From assembly GCA_003851245.1 (NCBI GenBank), contig BHEP01000003.1:1-64000 (forward strand): 64,000 bases of DNA. Reading direction: 5' to 3'. The notes below the pieces were generated by a model. The model saw only the letters and a program-made list of their open reading frames with translations, was not told where the DNA came from and did not search any database. The position numbers and the translations under genes were made by a program. Positions 55,457-64,000 of this stretch are shown one piece after another. Positions within the stretch are counted from its first letter, which is position 1; each line of letters starts with the position of its first letter. The DNA is from Bacteroidales bacterium. Lineage in GTDB: Bacteria; Bacteroidota; Bacteroidia; Bacteroidales; Azobacteroidaceae.

Positions 55457-56689
55457 ATGGAGTTTCTCAAACTTTCGGAGTTAAATTCTTTGCTTGCCAA
55501 GACTATCAAAGAAAATTTCTTATCCTACTATTGGATTGTGGCCGAAATAAGCGATTTACGAGTCAATCAGACCAGTGGTCACTGTTATTTAGAACTTATA
55601 GAAAAAAACGAAAAAACAGGAGCCTTATTCGCCAAGGCACGGGCAAATATATGGAATAGCACCTTTCAGGTTATTAAACCTTATTTTAAATCTGCTACCG
55701 GGCAAGAATTGGTGTCGGGTATTAAGGTTCTCGTAAAAGTTGGTTTGGAGTTACATATTCTTTATGGTTATAGTCTTACCATATATGATATTGATCCTAG
55801 CTATACCTTGGGCGACCAAGAAAGAAAGCGCAAAGAAATCATTGACCAGCTAGAAGAAGAGGGTGTTTTGAACTTAAATAAGGAATTAGAATTGGCAATT
55901 TTGCCTCAAAGGATTGCCATTATAAGCTCTTCAACAGCTGCTGGTTTTGAAGATTTTATGGCACACCTGCAAGAAAACAAAGAGGGCTTAGTGTTTTACA
56001 CCCATCTTTTTCCCGCTTTAATGCAGGGTCAGCAAACGGAACCTTCTATTATTGAGGCTCTCGACAAGATATATCTTCATAAAGACGATTTCGACCTTGT
56101 AGTAATTATTAGAGGAGGTGGAGCTAGCACCGATTTATCGGCTTTCGATTCTTATTTGCTTGCTGCCAATTGTGCGCAATTTCCCCTACCTATCATCACC
56201 GGTATTGGGCATCAAAGAGATGAAACAGTTTTAGATATTGTGTCTTATAAGCGAGCCAAAACACCTACTGCTGCGGCTGATTTCCTAATTGGCATCTTAT
56301 TGGAGCGTCTTGATGATCAGACAAAACTTCAAAATAGCATTATTGGTAGGATAGAAGCCTTATTGACAGGGCATAATTCGGATCTTAACAATAAGAGCTT
56401 TAAAATTCAAGGAGGTTTCAGCGAACTCTTGAATAAACACAGCAACAATATAAACACAATGGCTCACCAATTGATAAGAGCCTCGGAGCACTTGCTGCAT
56501 AACAATAAAAGCAAATTGGAAGGCGTAGAGAAATATATACAAATGTCTTCCCCCGAATATATACTTTCTAAGGGATATTCTATAACAAGAATTAAAGGCA
56601 AGGCTATTTTTGATGTGGGAGAACTTAAAAAAGGGGACAAAATAGAAACTACTTTCAAAAAAGGAAGAGTAAGTAGTCGAGTAGAATGA
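55457..56689 (+). CDS. xseA: Exodeoxyribonuclease VII large subunit
   Basis: Catalytic subunit of a nuclease that degrades single-stranded DNA. The 410 residues have an N-terminal OB fold (YYWIVAEISDLRVNQTSGHCYLEL), the nuclease core with IISSSTAAGFEDF, VVIIRGGGASTDLSAFD and PIITGIGHQRDETVLDIVS, a coiled-coil region (about 280-355) and a C-terminal beta segment SPEYILSKGYSITR. It begins 2 bp after the protease stop. No xseB follows, since a convergent gene ends only 45 bp away. Confidence 0.95.
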   Translation: MEFLKLSELNSLLAKTIKENFLSYYWIVAEISDLRVNQTSGHCYLELIEKNEKTGALFAKARANIWNSTFQVIKPYFKSATGQELVSGIKVLVKVGLELHILYGYSLTIYDIDPSYTLGDQERKRKEIIDQLEEEGVLNLNKELELAILPQRIAIISSSTAAGFEDFMAHLQENKEGLVFYTHLFPALMQGQQTEPSIIEALDKIYLHKDDFDLVVIIRGGGASTDLSAFDSYLLAANCAQFPLPIITGIGHQRDETVLDIVSYKRAKTPTAAADFLIGILLERLDDQTKLQNSIIGRIEALLTGHNSDLNNKSFKIQGGFSELLNKHSNNINTMAHQLIRASEHLLHNNKSKLEGVEKYIQMSSPEYILSKGYSITRIKGKAIFDVGELKKGDKIETTFKKGRVSSRVE

Positions 56690-56734
56690 GCTCTATATAA
56701 TAAAATGTAATACAATCCTTGCAGGGTAGGGGGC

Positions 56735-57841
56735 TTAGTCAAGCAATTGCAGGTAGGAGGAAACGGGATAATGATCAGAATTAAGTATCTTGTCTACCCT
56801 TGTTTTATACGATTTAATATTGCTACTGTGCATAATATAATCTATCCTAAAATAAAAATTATTTCTATTATAGGTAGTGCCCAATCCAAAGCCTGAATTG
56901 GCAAAAGCATCTTCGAGTTTTTTAGATATTGTATGTCGCACATACGATACAGGAGTGTCGTTGAAATCGCCGCAAACGACGATATATTTATTATTATTTT
57001 GGGCAATCTTGGAGGCAATTTCTTCTGCCTGTTTTGCACGTAATTTATAGGCAGGCGTAAGCTTATCCATCATTTTCCAGGTAAACTCATCAAATTTTTC
57101 GGGATTAAATTCGGAGATTATATTGGCATATTCATGCCTGTCTTCCATCGATAATTTGCTAGATTCCAGGTGGCAGTTTATGAGTGTTAGCCTTTCCCCA
57201 TCAATGTCTAATTCCGCAATAAAGGCACCATTGTAAAGGCTTTCGAAGTCCATATTTTCAAAAGACAGTATAGGGAATTTGGAAAAGATGGCAAGCCCAT
57301 AGGTCTCTTCTTTATTTATCCATTTTAATTTTTGCACTCTTTGATGCGGATATTTCTTAAGAGCCTGGCGTATCGTTTTGTTGCTTAGATGATTGTTGGA
57401 GTCTTGAGCTCCGTATTCTTGTACGCAAACGATGTCCGCCTCACTATCTATAATATATTTGAGTATAGGATTTGGATTTTTTTCAGTATGTTGCCTTTGG
57501 TGTTCAAATTGCATTACATTGTAGGTCAATATTTTTATGCTTTCTTCGGGAGGATTGGCTTGAGCTATATTGACGGGAAAATATGATTTGACAGCTCCAA
57601 GGGAGAAAAAAATCGCGGCAAGAGGAATGGCAATTTTTGTCCATTTCCAAGCAATGATCCACCCAAATAAAAATAGGATGTTGAGTGCCAATATAAAGGG
57701 AAAGGATAGGCCCAAAAAAGTGCAGGCAGGCGACAGGTTTGGTGAGATTCTATCGGAAAATGCGGAAGCTATTAAAAAAATGGCAGCAAGGACTGTTACT
57801 ATAAATATTAGGGATTGAAAAATTTTTCTTAATAGTTTCAT
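56735..57841 (-). CDS. Endonuclease/exonuclease/phosphatase-fold membrane protein
   Basis: EEP-superfamily phosphodiesterase or phosphatase anchored by three N-terminal hydrophobic segments (about 8-30, 38-62, 66-88), with the catalytic domain probably periplasmic. The 368 residues show ILTYNVMQFEHQ, DIVCVQEYG (metal Glu), VVCGDFNDTPVSY and a final DYIMHSSNI with LNSDHYPVSSYL. Substrate unknown; DNA, lipid or sugar phosphates are all possible. It is the last gene of the minus-strand set with two rhomboids. Confidence 0.9.
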   Translation of the reverse strand: MKLLRKIFQSLIFIVTVLAAIFLIASAFSDRISPNLSPACTFLGLSFPFILALNILFLFGWIIAWKWTKIAIPLAAIFFSLGAVKSYFPVNIAQANPPEESIKILTYNVMQFEHQRQHTEKNPNPILKYIIDSEADIVCVQEYGAQDSNNHLSNKTIRQALKKYPHQRVQKLKWINKEETYGLAIFSKFPILSFENMDFESLYNGAFIAELDIDGERLTLINCHLESSKLSMEDRHEYANIISEFNPEKFDEFTWKMMDKLTPAYKLRAKQAEEIASKIAQNNNKYIVVCGDFNDTPVSYVRHTISKKLEDAFANSGFGLGTTYNRNNFYFRIDYIMHSSNIKSYKTRVDKILNSDHYPVSSYLQLLD

Positions 57842-57862
57842 ATATGACTATTTATTTTCAAT

Positions 57863-58747
57863 TTATTTTTCATTGCTGGCATCAAAGAGTTGTTTTTTTT
57901 CGGAAGCTGTGAGGCTGTCGTAACCAGAGATTTTTATTTTATCCAAAATTTTGTCTACCGATTCCTTATCTTTATTTTTTTTAGAATTATATTCGTAATC
58001 CGATTCAAATCGCTTGTGATGGCTGACTTTCATTACAACTTTTTTTTTCTTAAATAAATTGGCAATAAGGTCAATCATCTTGTTGATGCCCTTGGTTAAA
58101 TCATGACCTTTTATAGCAAGCTGCGCATAAGTTATTCCACAAAAGGCTCCCCCCAAATGTGCAATGTGTCCACCTGCGTTTGTAGAAGTCATGGCAAAAA
58201 TATCTATCAATAGACTAAAAATAGCTATGTAAATGATTTTAATTTCCCCCAAAAAAAGTAGGTGTATACTGCGACTCTTATTATAAAATGCGCTGGCAAA
58301 AACTATAGCCATCACTGAAGCAGAAGCTCCTATGAGGGAAGAAAAATGCTCTTGCGCTTTAAAATAGGGGATAAAGAGGTATGCCAGCAAAAAGAAAGAG
58401 GCTCCTGCTATGCCCCCAATAAGATACAATCCTCCTAGTTGTTTGGAATTAAAATAGCTCAAAAATATTTGCCCAAACCAATATAGCCACAGCATATTGA
58501 ATAGGAGGTGCAAAAAATCTAGGTGCACAAACATGTAGCTTACAATGGACCAGGGTCTTGCAAATAATAGTTCGAGATTGGACGAAAGTTCTAAAAACAT
58601 GCTAATATCAATGTCAATATTAAACAAGGTTTTCAGTACCAGTCCTAATCTAAGAATTATGAAAACAAGAATGTTGGCAAATATAAGATTTGACAGAACG
58701 CTTTTTTGCTTGAAAAAATATTCTATTCTACCCGTGATGTTTCCCAT
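57863..58747 (-). CDS. Rhomboid-family intramembrane protease
   Basis: Predicted serine protease of the inner membrane, 294 residues from the ATG at 58747; longer readings from 58837 run far into the upstream rhomboid gene. The catalytic Ser142 is in LIGASASVMA and His197 in HIAHLGGAFCG. A soluble, strongly charged C-terminal tail (about 220-294) is rich in Lys, Asp and Glu. It overlaps the previous rhomboid gene by 20 bp and precedes the EEP gene by 21 bp. Confidence 0.9.
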   Translation of the reverse strand: MGNITGRIEYFFKQKSVLSNLIFANILVFIILRLGLVLKTLFNIDIDISMFLELSSNLELLFARPWSIVSYMFVHLDFLHLLFNMLWLYWFGQIFLSYFNSKQLGGLYLIGGIAGASFFLLAYLFIPYFKAQEHFSSLIGASASVMAIVFASAFYNKSRSIHLLFLGEIKIIYIAIFSLLIDIFAMTSTNAGGHIAHLGGAFCGITYAQLAIKGHDLTKGINKMIDLIANLFKKKKVVMKVSHHKRFESDYEYNSKKNKDKESVDKILDKIKISGYDSLTASEKKQLFDASNEK

Positions 58748-59396
58748 TTCTCTTGTCTTTTCTTCTCCAATAAAGAATAAAAATAATTCCAAATAACATG
58801 CCTCCCAAATGTGCAAAATGTGCAACATTGTCGCCATTGCGTTGGGCTACTCCAAAATATAACTCCAGCAAGCCATAGCCTATCACAAAATATTTAGCCT
58901 TGATAGGTATGGGTATAAACATAATGTATAGGGGAGTGTTGGGAAACATCATTCCGAAGGCCAACAAGATGCCAAATACAGCACCCGAAGCTCCTATGGT
59001 GATTGGCAGATTGAAATATGTGGGGTCTAGTGATTGGTACTCAAAAAACCACACCAATTCTTGTATCAAACCAGCACCTATGCCTGTAAAAGCATAGTAA
59101 ATAAGAAATCTTTTCGACCCCCAGCTTGTTTCGATGACACGTCCGAACATAAAAACGGCAAACATGTTAAAGAACACATGAGAAAGAGAGGAAGTATCGT
59201 GTAGAAATAGGTAACTTACCAGTTGGTAGACTCTAAAATCTTCGGCAAGAAAATAGTGTAGGCCAAATATATTTATCAAATCAATGCCTCGTGTGCTTAA
59301 TGCCAGTGTAGCCATCCAAGCAATAAAATTGATGATGATGATATTCTTTGTCACAGGGGGAATAGAACTTAGAAAGCCATTTTGTGATGTAGTCAT
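58728..59396 (-). CDS. Rhomboid-family intramembrane protease
   Basis: Compact rhomboid of 222 residues with six hydrophobic segments. The catalytic Ser137 is in TIGASGAVFGI and His196 in HFAHLGGMLFG; LSHVFFNMFAVFMFG is the conserved TM2 segment. First gene of a minus-strand set rhomboid-rhomboid-EEP, with its own canonical promoter upstream. Confidence 0.93.
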   Translation of the reverse strand: MTTSQNGFLSSIPPVTKNIIIINFIAWMATLALSTRGIDLINIFGLHYFLAEDFRVYQLVSYLFLHDTSSLSHVFFNMFAVFMFGRVIETSWGSKRFLIYYAFTGIGAGLIQELVWFFEYQSLDPTYFNLPITIGASGAVFGILLAFGMMFPNTPLYIMFIPIPIKAKYFVIGYGLLELYFGVAQRNGDNVAHFAHLGGMLFGIIFILYWRRKDKRNGKHHG

Positions 59397-59421
59397 TTTT
59401 ATTTTTTAGTGAATTTGAGTA

Positions 59422-59453
59422 CAAACGTACGCAAAAATCCTTTTTTCTACAAA
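59422..59453 (-). promoter_or_regulatory. Canonical promoter for the rhomboid operon
   Basis: On the minus strand TTTG (59453-59450) is followed after exactly 20 nt by TACGTTTG (59429-59422), 26 nt before the start codon. The remaining DNA to the HU promoter, about 59454-59662, shows no gene or recognised RNA. Confidence 0.78.
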
Positions 59454-59662
59454 TCCTTTGCTAGGATATTGACATTTTATTTTTTCCATCTAGTTTTTTA
59501 TGCTCTACTTGCCTATTTGTCTACTTGCTGTTTTCTATCTTATTTTTGTTTTTAATTCCCTTGTCTAATCTGTTGATTAAGTGCGTAAACTTGTCTGCCA
59601 GTGTAGAATAATTCCCCAAAAAGCTATCAAAAGAGTTTTTTTAGCATTATGTTGATAATATA

Positions 59663-59694
59663 TTTGAATCTAATTATAAGATGTATTATATTTG
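59663..59694 (+). promoter_or_regulatory. Canonical promoter for HU
   Basis: TTTG (59663-59666) is followed after exactly 20 nt by TATATTTG (59687-59694). The leader to the HU ATG would be about 50 nt. Confidence 0.78.
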
Positions 59695-59750
59695 GTACTT
59701 TAAATTACTTCAAAATAATATTTTTCAAAATCAACAAATAATTTAATGTT

Positions 59751-60023
59751 ATGAACAAAACAGAATTAATTAGTGCTATTTCAGAAGAGTCTGGACTTTC
59801 TAAATTAGATTCAAAAAAAGCCTTGGAAGGCTTTATTTCCGCCGTCTCTAACGAGCTTAAAACGGGAGGCAAAATTGCCTTGGTAGGTTTTGGAACTTTT
59901 TCTATTACTGAAAAAAGTGCAAGACAAGGAATTAATCCAAGAACGAAAGAGCCAATCACAATTAAAGCTAAAAAAGTAGCCAAGTTTAAGCCTGGTGCTG
60001 AGCTGGCAGATCTTGTAAAGTGA
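59751..60023 (+). CDS. hup: HU-family DNA-binding protein
   Basis: Small nucleoid protein that bends DNA without sequence preference. The 90 residues have the standard layout: MNKTELISAISEESGLSK, GKIALVGFGTFSI, and the beta-arm with INPRTKEPITIKAKKVAKFKPG. It is monocistronic, bounded by a canonical promoter and an intrinsic terminator. Confidence 0.96.
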   Translation: MNKTELISAISEESGLSKLDSKKALEGFISAVSNELKTGGKIALVGFGTFSITEKSARQGINPRTKEPITIKAKKVAKFKPGAELADLVK

Positions 60024-60062
60024 GTTTCAGTAATTTTTGATTCGTGGTCGAACAAAAAAGGG

Positions 60063-60092
60063 CATCTATTAATTTAATAGGTGTTTTTTTTT
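60063..60092 (+). terminator. Intrinsic terminator of HU
   Basis: A 9-bp stem (60063-60071 with 60075-60083, one G-U pair) with a 3-nt loop is followed by nine T residues (60084-60092). This is the clearest Rho-independent terminator in the window. Confidence 0.85.
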
Positions 60093-60105
60093 CATTCATT
60101 TGTAT

Positions 60106-60113
60106 TACCTTTG
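60106..60113 (+). promoter_or_regulatory. -7 box for argS
   Basis: TACCTTTG matches TAnnTTTG and lies 39 nt before the argS ATG at 60153. A long T-run lies at the -33 position instead of TTTG. Confidence 0.5.
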
Positions 60114-60152
60114 CGCAATATTTATGGTAAAACTCTTGATAATTCAAAAAAC

Positions 60153-61934
60153 ATGACAATTCAGCAAATATTCCATCATTCTATTGAAAAATATTATGGT
60201 CAAGCTATAGATTGCAGCTTGATACAATTGCAAAAAACTAAGAGAGAATTTGAAGGGCACCTTACATTGGTAGTGTTTCCCTTATTGAAAATATCCAAAA
60301 AAAATCCAGAGCAAACAGCACAAGATTTAGGAGCACATTTTATGGAAGATACCTCCTTACTTGTGGCATTTAATGTTGTAAAAGGTTTCTTAAATTTGAC
60401 AATAAGGTCTTCTCATTGGATTGGTGTCTTGAATAAAATTAATGACGAGGAGCATTTTGGAATACAAAAAGCTACAGATTCCTCCCCTCTGGTAATGATT
60501 GAATATTCTTCTCCAAACACCAATAAGCCCCTGCATCTGGGGCATGTGCGCAATAATCTTTTGGGGTATAGCTTGGCAGAAATAATGAAAGCTAATGCTT
60601 ATAGGGTTGTCAAAACCAATATTGTAAATGATAGGGGAATACACATATGTAAGTCTATGCTTGCCTGGCAAAAATGGGGGGATGGAATTACACCTCTCAA
60701 GGCAGGAAAAAAAGGCGATCATCTGGTAGGCGATTTCTATGTGAGGTTTGATCAGGAGTACAAAAAGGAGTTGCATGATTTGCAGGCAGCAGGCATCAGC
60801 AAAGAAGAGTCTGAAAAGCAATCAACATTGATGGCAGAGGCAAGAGATTTGCTCTTGCGCTGGGAATCGGGCGACGAGGCAGCTCTTGACTTATGGAAGA
60901 TGATGAACGACTGGGTGTATGCTGGCTTTGACATCACCTATAAAAAGCTAGGAGTAGATTTCGATAAAATATATTACGAGTCAGAAACTTATTTGGTAGG
61001 TAAGGATAAAGTTTTGGACGGACTTTCTAAAAATATCTTGTATCAGCAAGAAGATGGCTCTGTATGGGCCGATCTCACCGATAAGGGCTTGGATCAAAAA
61101 TTGCTTTTGAGAGCCGACGGAACCTCCGTATATATGACCCAAGATATAGGTACGGCAAAGCTACGATACGACGACTATGCCATCGACAAGATGATTTACG
61201 TTGTTGGAAATGAGCAAAATTATCATTTTCAAGTGCTGGCAATCTTGTTGGATAAGCTAGGTTTTGAATGGGGCAAAGATATGGTTCATTTTTCTTATGG
61301 CATGGTAGAATTGCCCCAAGGGAAGATGAAATCTCGAGAGGGCACTGTTGTCGATGCCGATGATTTGCTCGAAGAGATGGTCAATACAGCAGAGGCAACC
61401 TCCAAGGAACTTGGTAAGCTGGATACTTGTAGTGCCGAAGAAGCGCGAGAAATTTCTAAAATGGTTGGTTTAGGAGCTCTTAAGTACTTTATATTAAAAG
61501 TCGATCCGCGCAAGAATATGGTTTTCAACCCTTCAGAATCCATTGATTTTAATGGGAATACCGGCCCTTTTATACAATATACCTACGCTCGCATACAGTC
61601 CATATTGCGAAAGGCTGGGGAGCAGAGCATACCTTTGTCCCCACTTGTAGATACTTCCTTGGTGATAAGCGAAAAAGAAACAAGTCTTATTCAACATTTG
61701 GAGGCTTTTGCACTAGCTGTTAAAGAAGCAGGGGCGGCTTATAGTCCCGCCATTATAGCAAATTTTATTTATGAGCTTGTCAAGGAATACAATCAGTTTT
61801 ATCATGAATATCCCATTCTAAAGGAAAAAAACGAGGCCTTGCGCTTGTTTAGAATAGTGCTGTCGGACAATGTTGGAAAAGTTATTAAATCTGGTTTCTC
61901 CTTGCTGGGAATAGATGTCCCTCAGCGCATGTAG
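60153..61934 (+). CDS. argS: Arginyl-tRNA synthetase
   Basis: Charges tRNA-Arg. The ATG at 60153 gives 593 residues; an upstream in-frame ATG at 60081 lies inside the HU terminator and is rejected. Class I motifs are HLGH in SPNTNKPLHLGHVRNN (near 116-131) and the KMSKS equivalent GKMKSREGTVV (near 391-401). The C-terminal DALR domain ends GIDVPQRM. Confidence 0.97.
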   Translation: MTIQQIFHHSIEKYYGQAIDCSLIQLQKTKREFEGHLTLVVFPLLKISKKNPEQTAQDLGAHFMEDTSLLVAFNVVKGFLNLTIRSSHWIGVLNKINDEEHFGIQKATDSSPLVMIEYSSPNTNKPLHLGHVRNNLLGYSLAEIMKANAYRVVKTNIVNDRGIHICKSMLAWQKWGDGITPLKAGKKGDHLVGDFYVRFDQEYKKELHDLQAAGISKEESEKQSTLMAEARDLLLRWESGDEAALDLWKMMNDWVYAGFDITYKKLGVDFDKIYYESETYLVGKDKVLDGLSKNILYQQEDGSVWADLTDKGLDQKLLLRADGTSVYMTQDIGTAKLRYDDYAIDKMIYVVGNEQNYHFQVLAILLDKLGFEWGKDMVHFSYGMVELPQGKMKSREGTVVDADDLLEEMVNTAEATSKELGKLDTCSAEEAREISKMVGLGALKYFILKVDPRKNMVFNPSESIDFNGNTGPFIQYTYARIQSILRKAGEQSIPLSPLVDTSLVISEKETSLIQHLEAFALAVKEAGAAYSPAIIANFIYELVKEYNQFYHEYPILKEKNEALRLFRIVLSDNVGKVIKSGFSLLGIDVPQRM

Positions 61935-61945
61935 ATCTTGGAATA

Positions 61946-62848
61946 ATGAAAATAAGATATGTAAAAAATCAAGATATAGATAAAAAAATCTGGGATGAGC
62001 TTATAGACACTGCTCCTATGGGGCGTATTTATGCCTATTCGTGGTTTTTGGATGCCCTGTGTAAGCATTGGGATGCCTTGATTTTTGGTGATTATAAGTT
62101 TGTTATGCCATTGCCTTGGAGCACAAAATGTGGGGTGCGCTACTGTTTCACCCCATTTTTTATACAGCAGCTAGGTGTTTATTCTCAAGAAGAAGTGTCG
62201 GAGGAGGTTTACAACTTATTTTTAGCCTCTATACCCTCGAGAATACGGTATATAGATCTTCAGATAAATGCGGATATGCAACTTAAGGGCTCAGGTAGCA
62301 CGCAAAGGCGGACTAATTATACCTTGAATATAAATAGACCATACCCCGAAATAGCAGGGGCTTATGAGAGAGGAGTAAGGCAGGTTTTGCGCAAACCAAT
62401 AGCTTACAAATTTGTAGAAACTTTCGATATTGATCGCTTGGTGTATGCCTACAAAGAAATGAATGGATATAAATTTTCTCAAGTTAATGATTCGCATTAC
62501 GAAAGGTTAATTCATTTGGCACAAGAAGCTAAAAAAAGAGGGCAATTGTTGTGTTTCGATTTAAAAAATTTAGAAGACGATATCTTGGCGTCCCATTTAT
62601 TTTTTTTAAGCCATGGCAGAGCCTATTTTATTGCAGGAGCTCAAACGGCTAAGGGAAAAGAATGCAATGCCAATCATTTTTTTATTGATGCCTTTATTCA
62701 ATTGCATGCTCAAAAGACACATTATTTTGATTTTGAGGGTTCAGATATTCCGGGAGTAGCAGCTTTTTTTAAAAAGTGGGGAGCCATGCCCGAATATTAT
62801 TCTCAAATTAAGATAGGAAAATTTCCATTTAATTATATCAAAATATAA
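61946..62848 (+). CDS. FemAB/GNAT-like acyltransferase-fold protein
   Basis: Function unknown. The 300 residues fit the FemAB-like (Acetyltransf_6) half of the GNAT superfamily: MGRIYAYSWFLDALCKHWDAL at the N terminus, TNYTLNINRPYPEIAGAYERG near 122-142, and the acceptor-side end HLFFLSHGRAYFIAGAQTAKG and YFDFEGSDIPGVAAFFKKWG. Relatives transfer amino acids in peptidoglycan bridge synthesis or sugars in envelope building, but nothing here fixes the substrate. It follows argS by 11 bp and is probably cotranscribed. Confidence 0.75.
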   Translation: MKIRYVKNQDIDKKIWDELIDTAPMGRIYAYSWFLDALCKHWDALIFGDYKFVMPLPWSTKCGVRYCFTPFFIQQLGVYSQEEVSEEVYNLFLASIPSRIRYIDLQINADMQLKGSGSTQRRTNYTLNINRPYPEIAGAYERGVRQVLRKPIAYKFVETFDIDRLVYAYKEMNGYKFSQVNDSHYERLIHLAQEAKKRGQLLCFDLKNLEDDILASHLFFLSHGRAYFIAGAQTAKGKECNANHFFIDAFIQLHAQKTHYFDFEGSDIPGVAAFFKKWGAMPEYYSQIKIGKFPFNYIKI

Positions 62849-63012
62849 AAAATATATATCAGTAAAAAACAATTTGTTATTTTCTTATTCTCAGTTATTT
62901 AGCACTATTTTTTAAAGGAAAACAATAAAAAATGCAGCCAATAAATAAGTTATCATTAAATAGGAATAAAATAATTTCATGTAATTTTAGCTATTCAAAG
63001 AGAAAAAAAACA

Positions 63013-63020
63013 TATATTTG
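63013..63020 (+). promoter_or_regulatory. -7 box for secDF
   Basis: TATATTTG matches TAnnTTTG and lies 55 nt before the secDF ATG. No TTTG was found 20 nt upstream. The rest of the 227-bp gap 62849-63075 shows no gene. Confidence 0.5.
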
Positions 63021-63075
63021 CACACTGGTAAGACTTTTTTGTAAATTAACGTCAAAAAAATAAAATAAATTTCAA

Positions 63076-64000
63076 ATGCAAAACAAAGGATTTGTTAGGG
63101 TTTTTGCTGTATTACTGACTTTGGTATGTGCTTTCTATTTGTCATTTTCTTTCGTGACAAATAGCTATTACAACAAGGCTAAAGAATATGCAGCGGGAGA
63201 CCCATTAAAAGAGAGTCACTATTTAGACTCATTGTCTACAGAAAAAGTATGGTTGGGTTATACCCTCAAAAAATGCCGTACGATGGAGCTTAATTTAGGG
63301 TTAGACCTTAAAGGTGGCATGAACGTGATATTGGAAATCAATGTTGCCGACGTGTTGAAATCTCTTTCAAACGACAACCCCGATCCAAATTTCAATCAAG
63401 CATTGGCTAATGCAAGAGAGCGTCAGGCAAAGAGTAAAAAAGATTTTGTTTCTCTTTTTGTTGAAGAGTATCACAAGCTAGATCCTGGGGCAAGGCTCTC
63501 AGTGATTTTTGGTACTTTTGAATTGAAAGACAAAATTACAACACAAACCTCGGATGCAGCTGTTGAGAGTATTCTCAGAGAAGAGATAAAGAGTGCCATG
63601 GACAATTCTTTCAACGTTCTTCGCACACGTATTGATAGATTTGGTGTTGTTGCTCCAAACATTAAGCAACTGGACACCGATGGAAGAATACTAATAGAGC
63701 TTCCTGGAATTAAAGACCCTGCACGTGTAAGAAAACTATTGCAGGGAAGTGCAAATCTGGAGTTTTGGGGAACTAAGAACTTCACAGAAATTTATCAGGA
63801 TATTGATAGGGTAAATAAGAAATTGGCTGAAATCGCAAAGGTGGATGCTAAAGGCGCTTCGGAGAGTATTGATCCTCAGGAGGTAGTTGCTGATGATGCT
63901 TTGGCAGAATCCAAAGGAGAAAGCATTGCGGAAAAAACCTCTACAGATTTGCTAGTAGAAAATGCAGAAGAGGAGCATATTGAAGGATTGACCCAAACAA
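63076..64000 (+). CDS. secDF: SecDF fused protein translocase subunit, N-terminal part
   Basis: The open frame runs off the window end. It begins MQNKGFVRVFAVLLTLVCAF, with the first membrane segment at about 8-28, then the SecD signature ELNLGLDLKGGMNVILEI (near 74-91), and the periplasmic P1 region with NVLRTRIDRFGVVAPNIKQL and RILIELPGI. A Bacteroidota-type insertion rich in Asp, Glu and Ser follows (about 250-308). The fused SecD-SecF form is inferred from the phylum; the SecF part lies beyond the window. Confidence 0.93.
   Translation, partial: MQNKGFVRVFAVLLTLVCAFYLSFSFVTNSYYNKAKEYAAGDPLKESHYLDSLSTEKVWLGYTLKKCRTMELNLGLDLKGGMNVILEINVADVLKSLSNDNPDPNFNQALANARERQAKSKKDFVSLFVEEYHKLDPGARLSVIFGTFELKDKITTQTSDAAVESILREEIKSAMDNSFNVLRTRIDRFGVVAPNIKQLDTDGRILIELPGIKDPARVRKLLQGSANLEFWGTKNFTEIYQDIDRVNKKLAEIAKVDAKGASESIDPQEVVADDALAESKGESIAEKTSTDLLVENAEEEHIEGLTQT

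Noticed and set aside
58748-58837. Longer rhomboid reading starting at 58837
   Set aside because: The extra 30 residues overlap the upstream rhomboid gene; the ATG at 58747 gives the usual short cytoplasmic N terminus.
60081-60152. Upstream start of argS adding 24 residues
   Set aside because: The extension starts inside the HU terminator and before the argS promoter box, so it would not be transcribed from that promoter.

Overview
The window looks like a chromosome segment of a Bacteroidales bacterium (Bacteroidota), probably near Porphyromonadaceae/Dysgonomonadaceae. The evidence is a SusC/SusD polysaccharide-utilisation locus, type IX secretion (T9SS) genes porU-porV followed by ispF, a PorW/SprE-like lipoprotein, a fused SecDF, a Lys-type SerA, and Bacteroidota promoters (TTTG, about 20 nt, TAnnTTTG). 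The DNA is AT-rich. Mannan and fucose catabolism suggest a gut or other glycan-rich habitat, but the species cannot be named from sequence alone. No phage, transposase, CRISPR array or rRNA was seen.

Layout. 1-11.5 kb: an alpha-mannan locus made of a decayed mannose-6-phosphate isomerase gene, susC, susD, a susE-like gene, two GH76 endo-alpha-1,6-mannanase lipoproteins and a GH92 alpha-mannosidase. 11.8-20.6 kb (minus strand): aroA, an ABC-3 metal permease, the PorW-like lipoprotein and a SNF2 helicase, apparently one transcription unit. 20.7-31.7 kb: housekeeping genes ribF, GNAT, HAD phosphatase, LMW phosphatase, a rhomboid with an acidic tail, tRNA-Lys(CTT), panB, asparaginase, a Tat-exported Gfo/Idh oxidoreductase, agmatine deiminase, an unknown lipoprotein and serA. 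31.7-39.7 kb: a hybrid histidine kinase and an NtrC-type regulator, divergent from fucI-fucA-fucP. 39.8-47.9 kb: rarA, serC, a three-gene membrane-stress cassette, guaA, pssA/psd, a SUI1 factor and rex. 47.9-57.8 kb: a FAH hydrolase, porU, porV, ispF, a subtilase with a T9SS-like tail, xseA and an EEP-fold protein. 57.9-64 kb: two rhomboids, HU, argS, a FemAB/GNAT-like protein and the start of secDF.

How the genes work together. The mannan locus would bind yeast-type mannan at the surface, cut its alpha-1,6 backbone, import the pieces through SusC/D and release mannose; the linked mannose-6-P isomerase copy is dead, so that step must be done elsewhere. The fucose run has isomerase, aldolase and permease but no kinase. 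PorU, PorV and PorW belong to the T9SS, and the subtilase beside PorV is a likely client.

The least expected signals are non-coding. A 120-bp repeat (three mismatches) lies just downstream of two unrelated genes in the same relative orientation, with a 30-bp end-to-end deletion derivative after a third gene. A 13-bp tandem array sits directly before serC, a 16-bp inverted repeat with a GC-rich loop follows the mannan locus, and three promoter regions share a short-spaced TTGnCA element. I found no convincing new multi-gene system; the 120-bp repeat family is the best candidate for follow-up.
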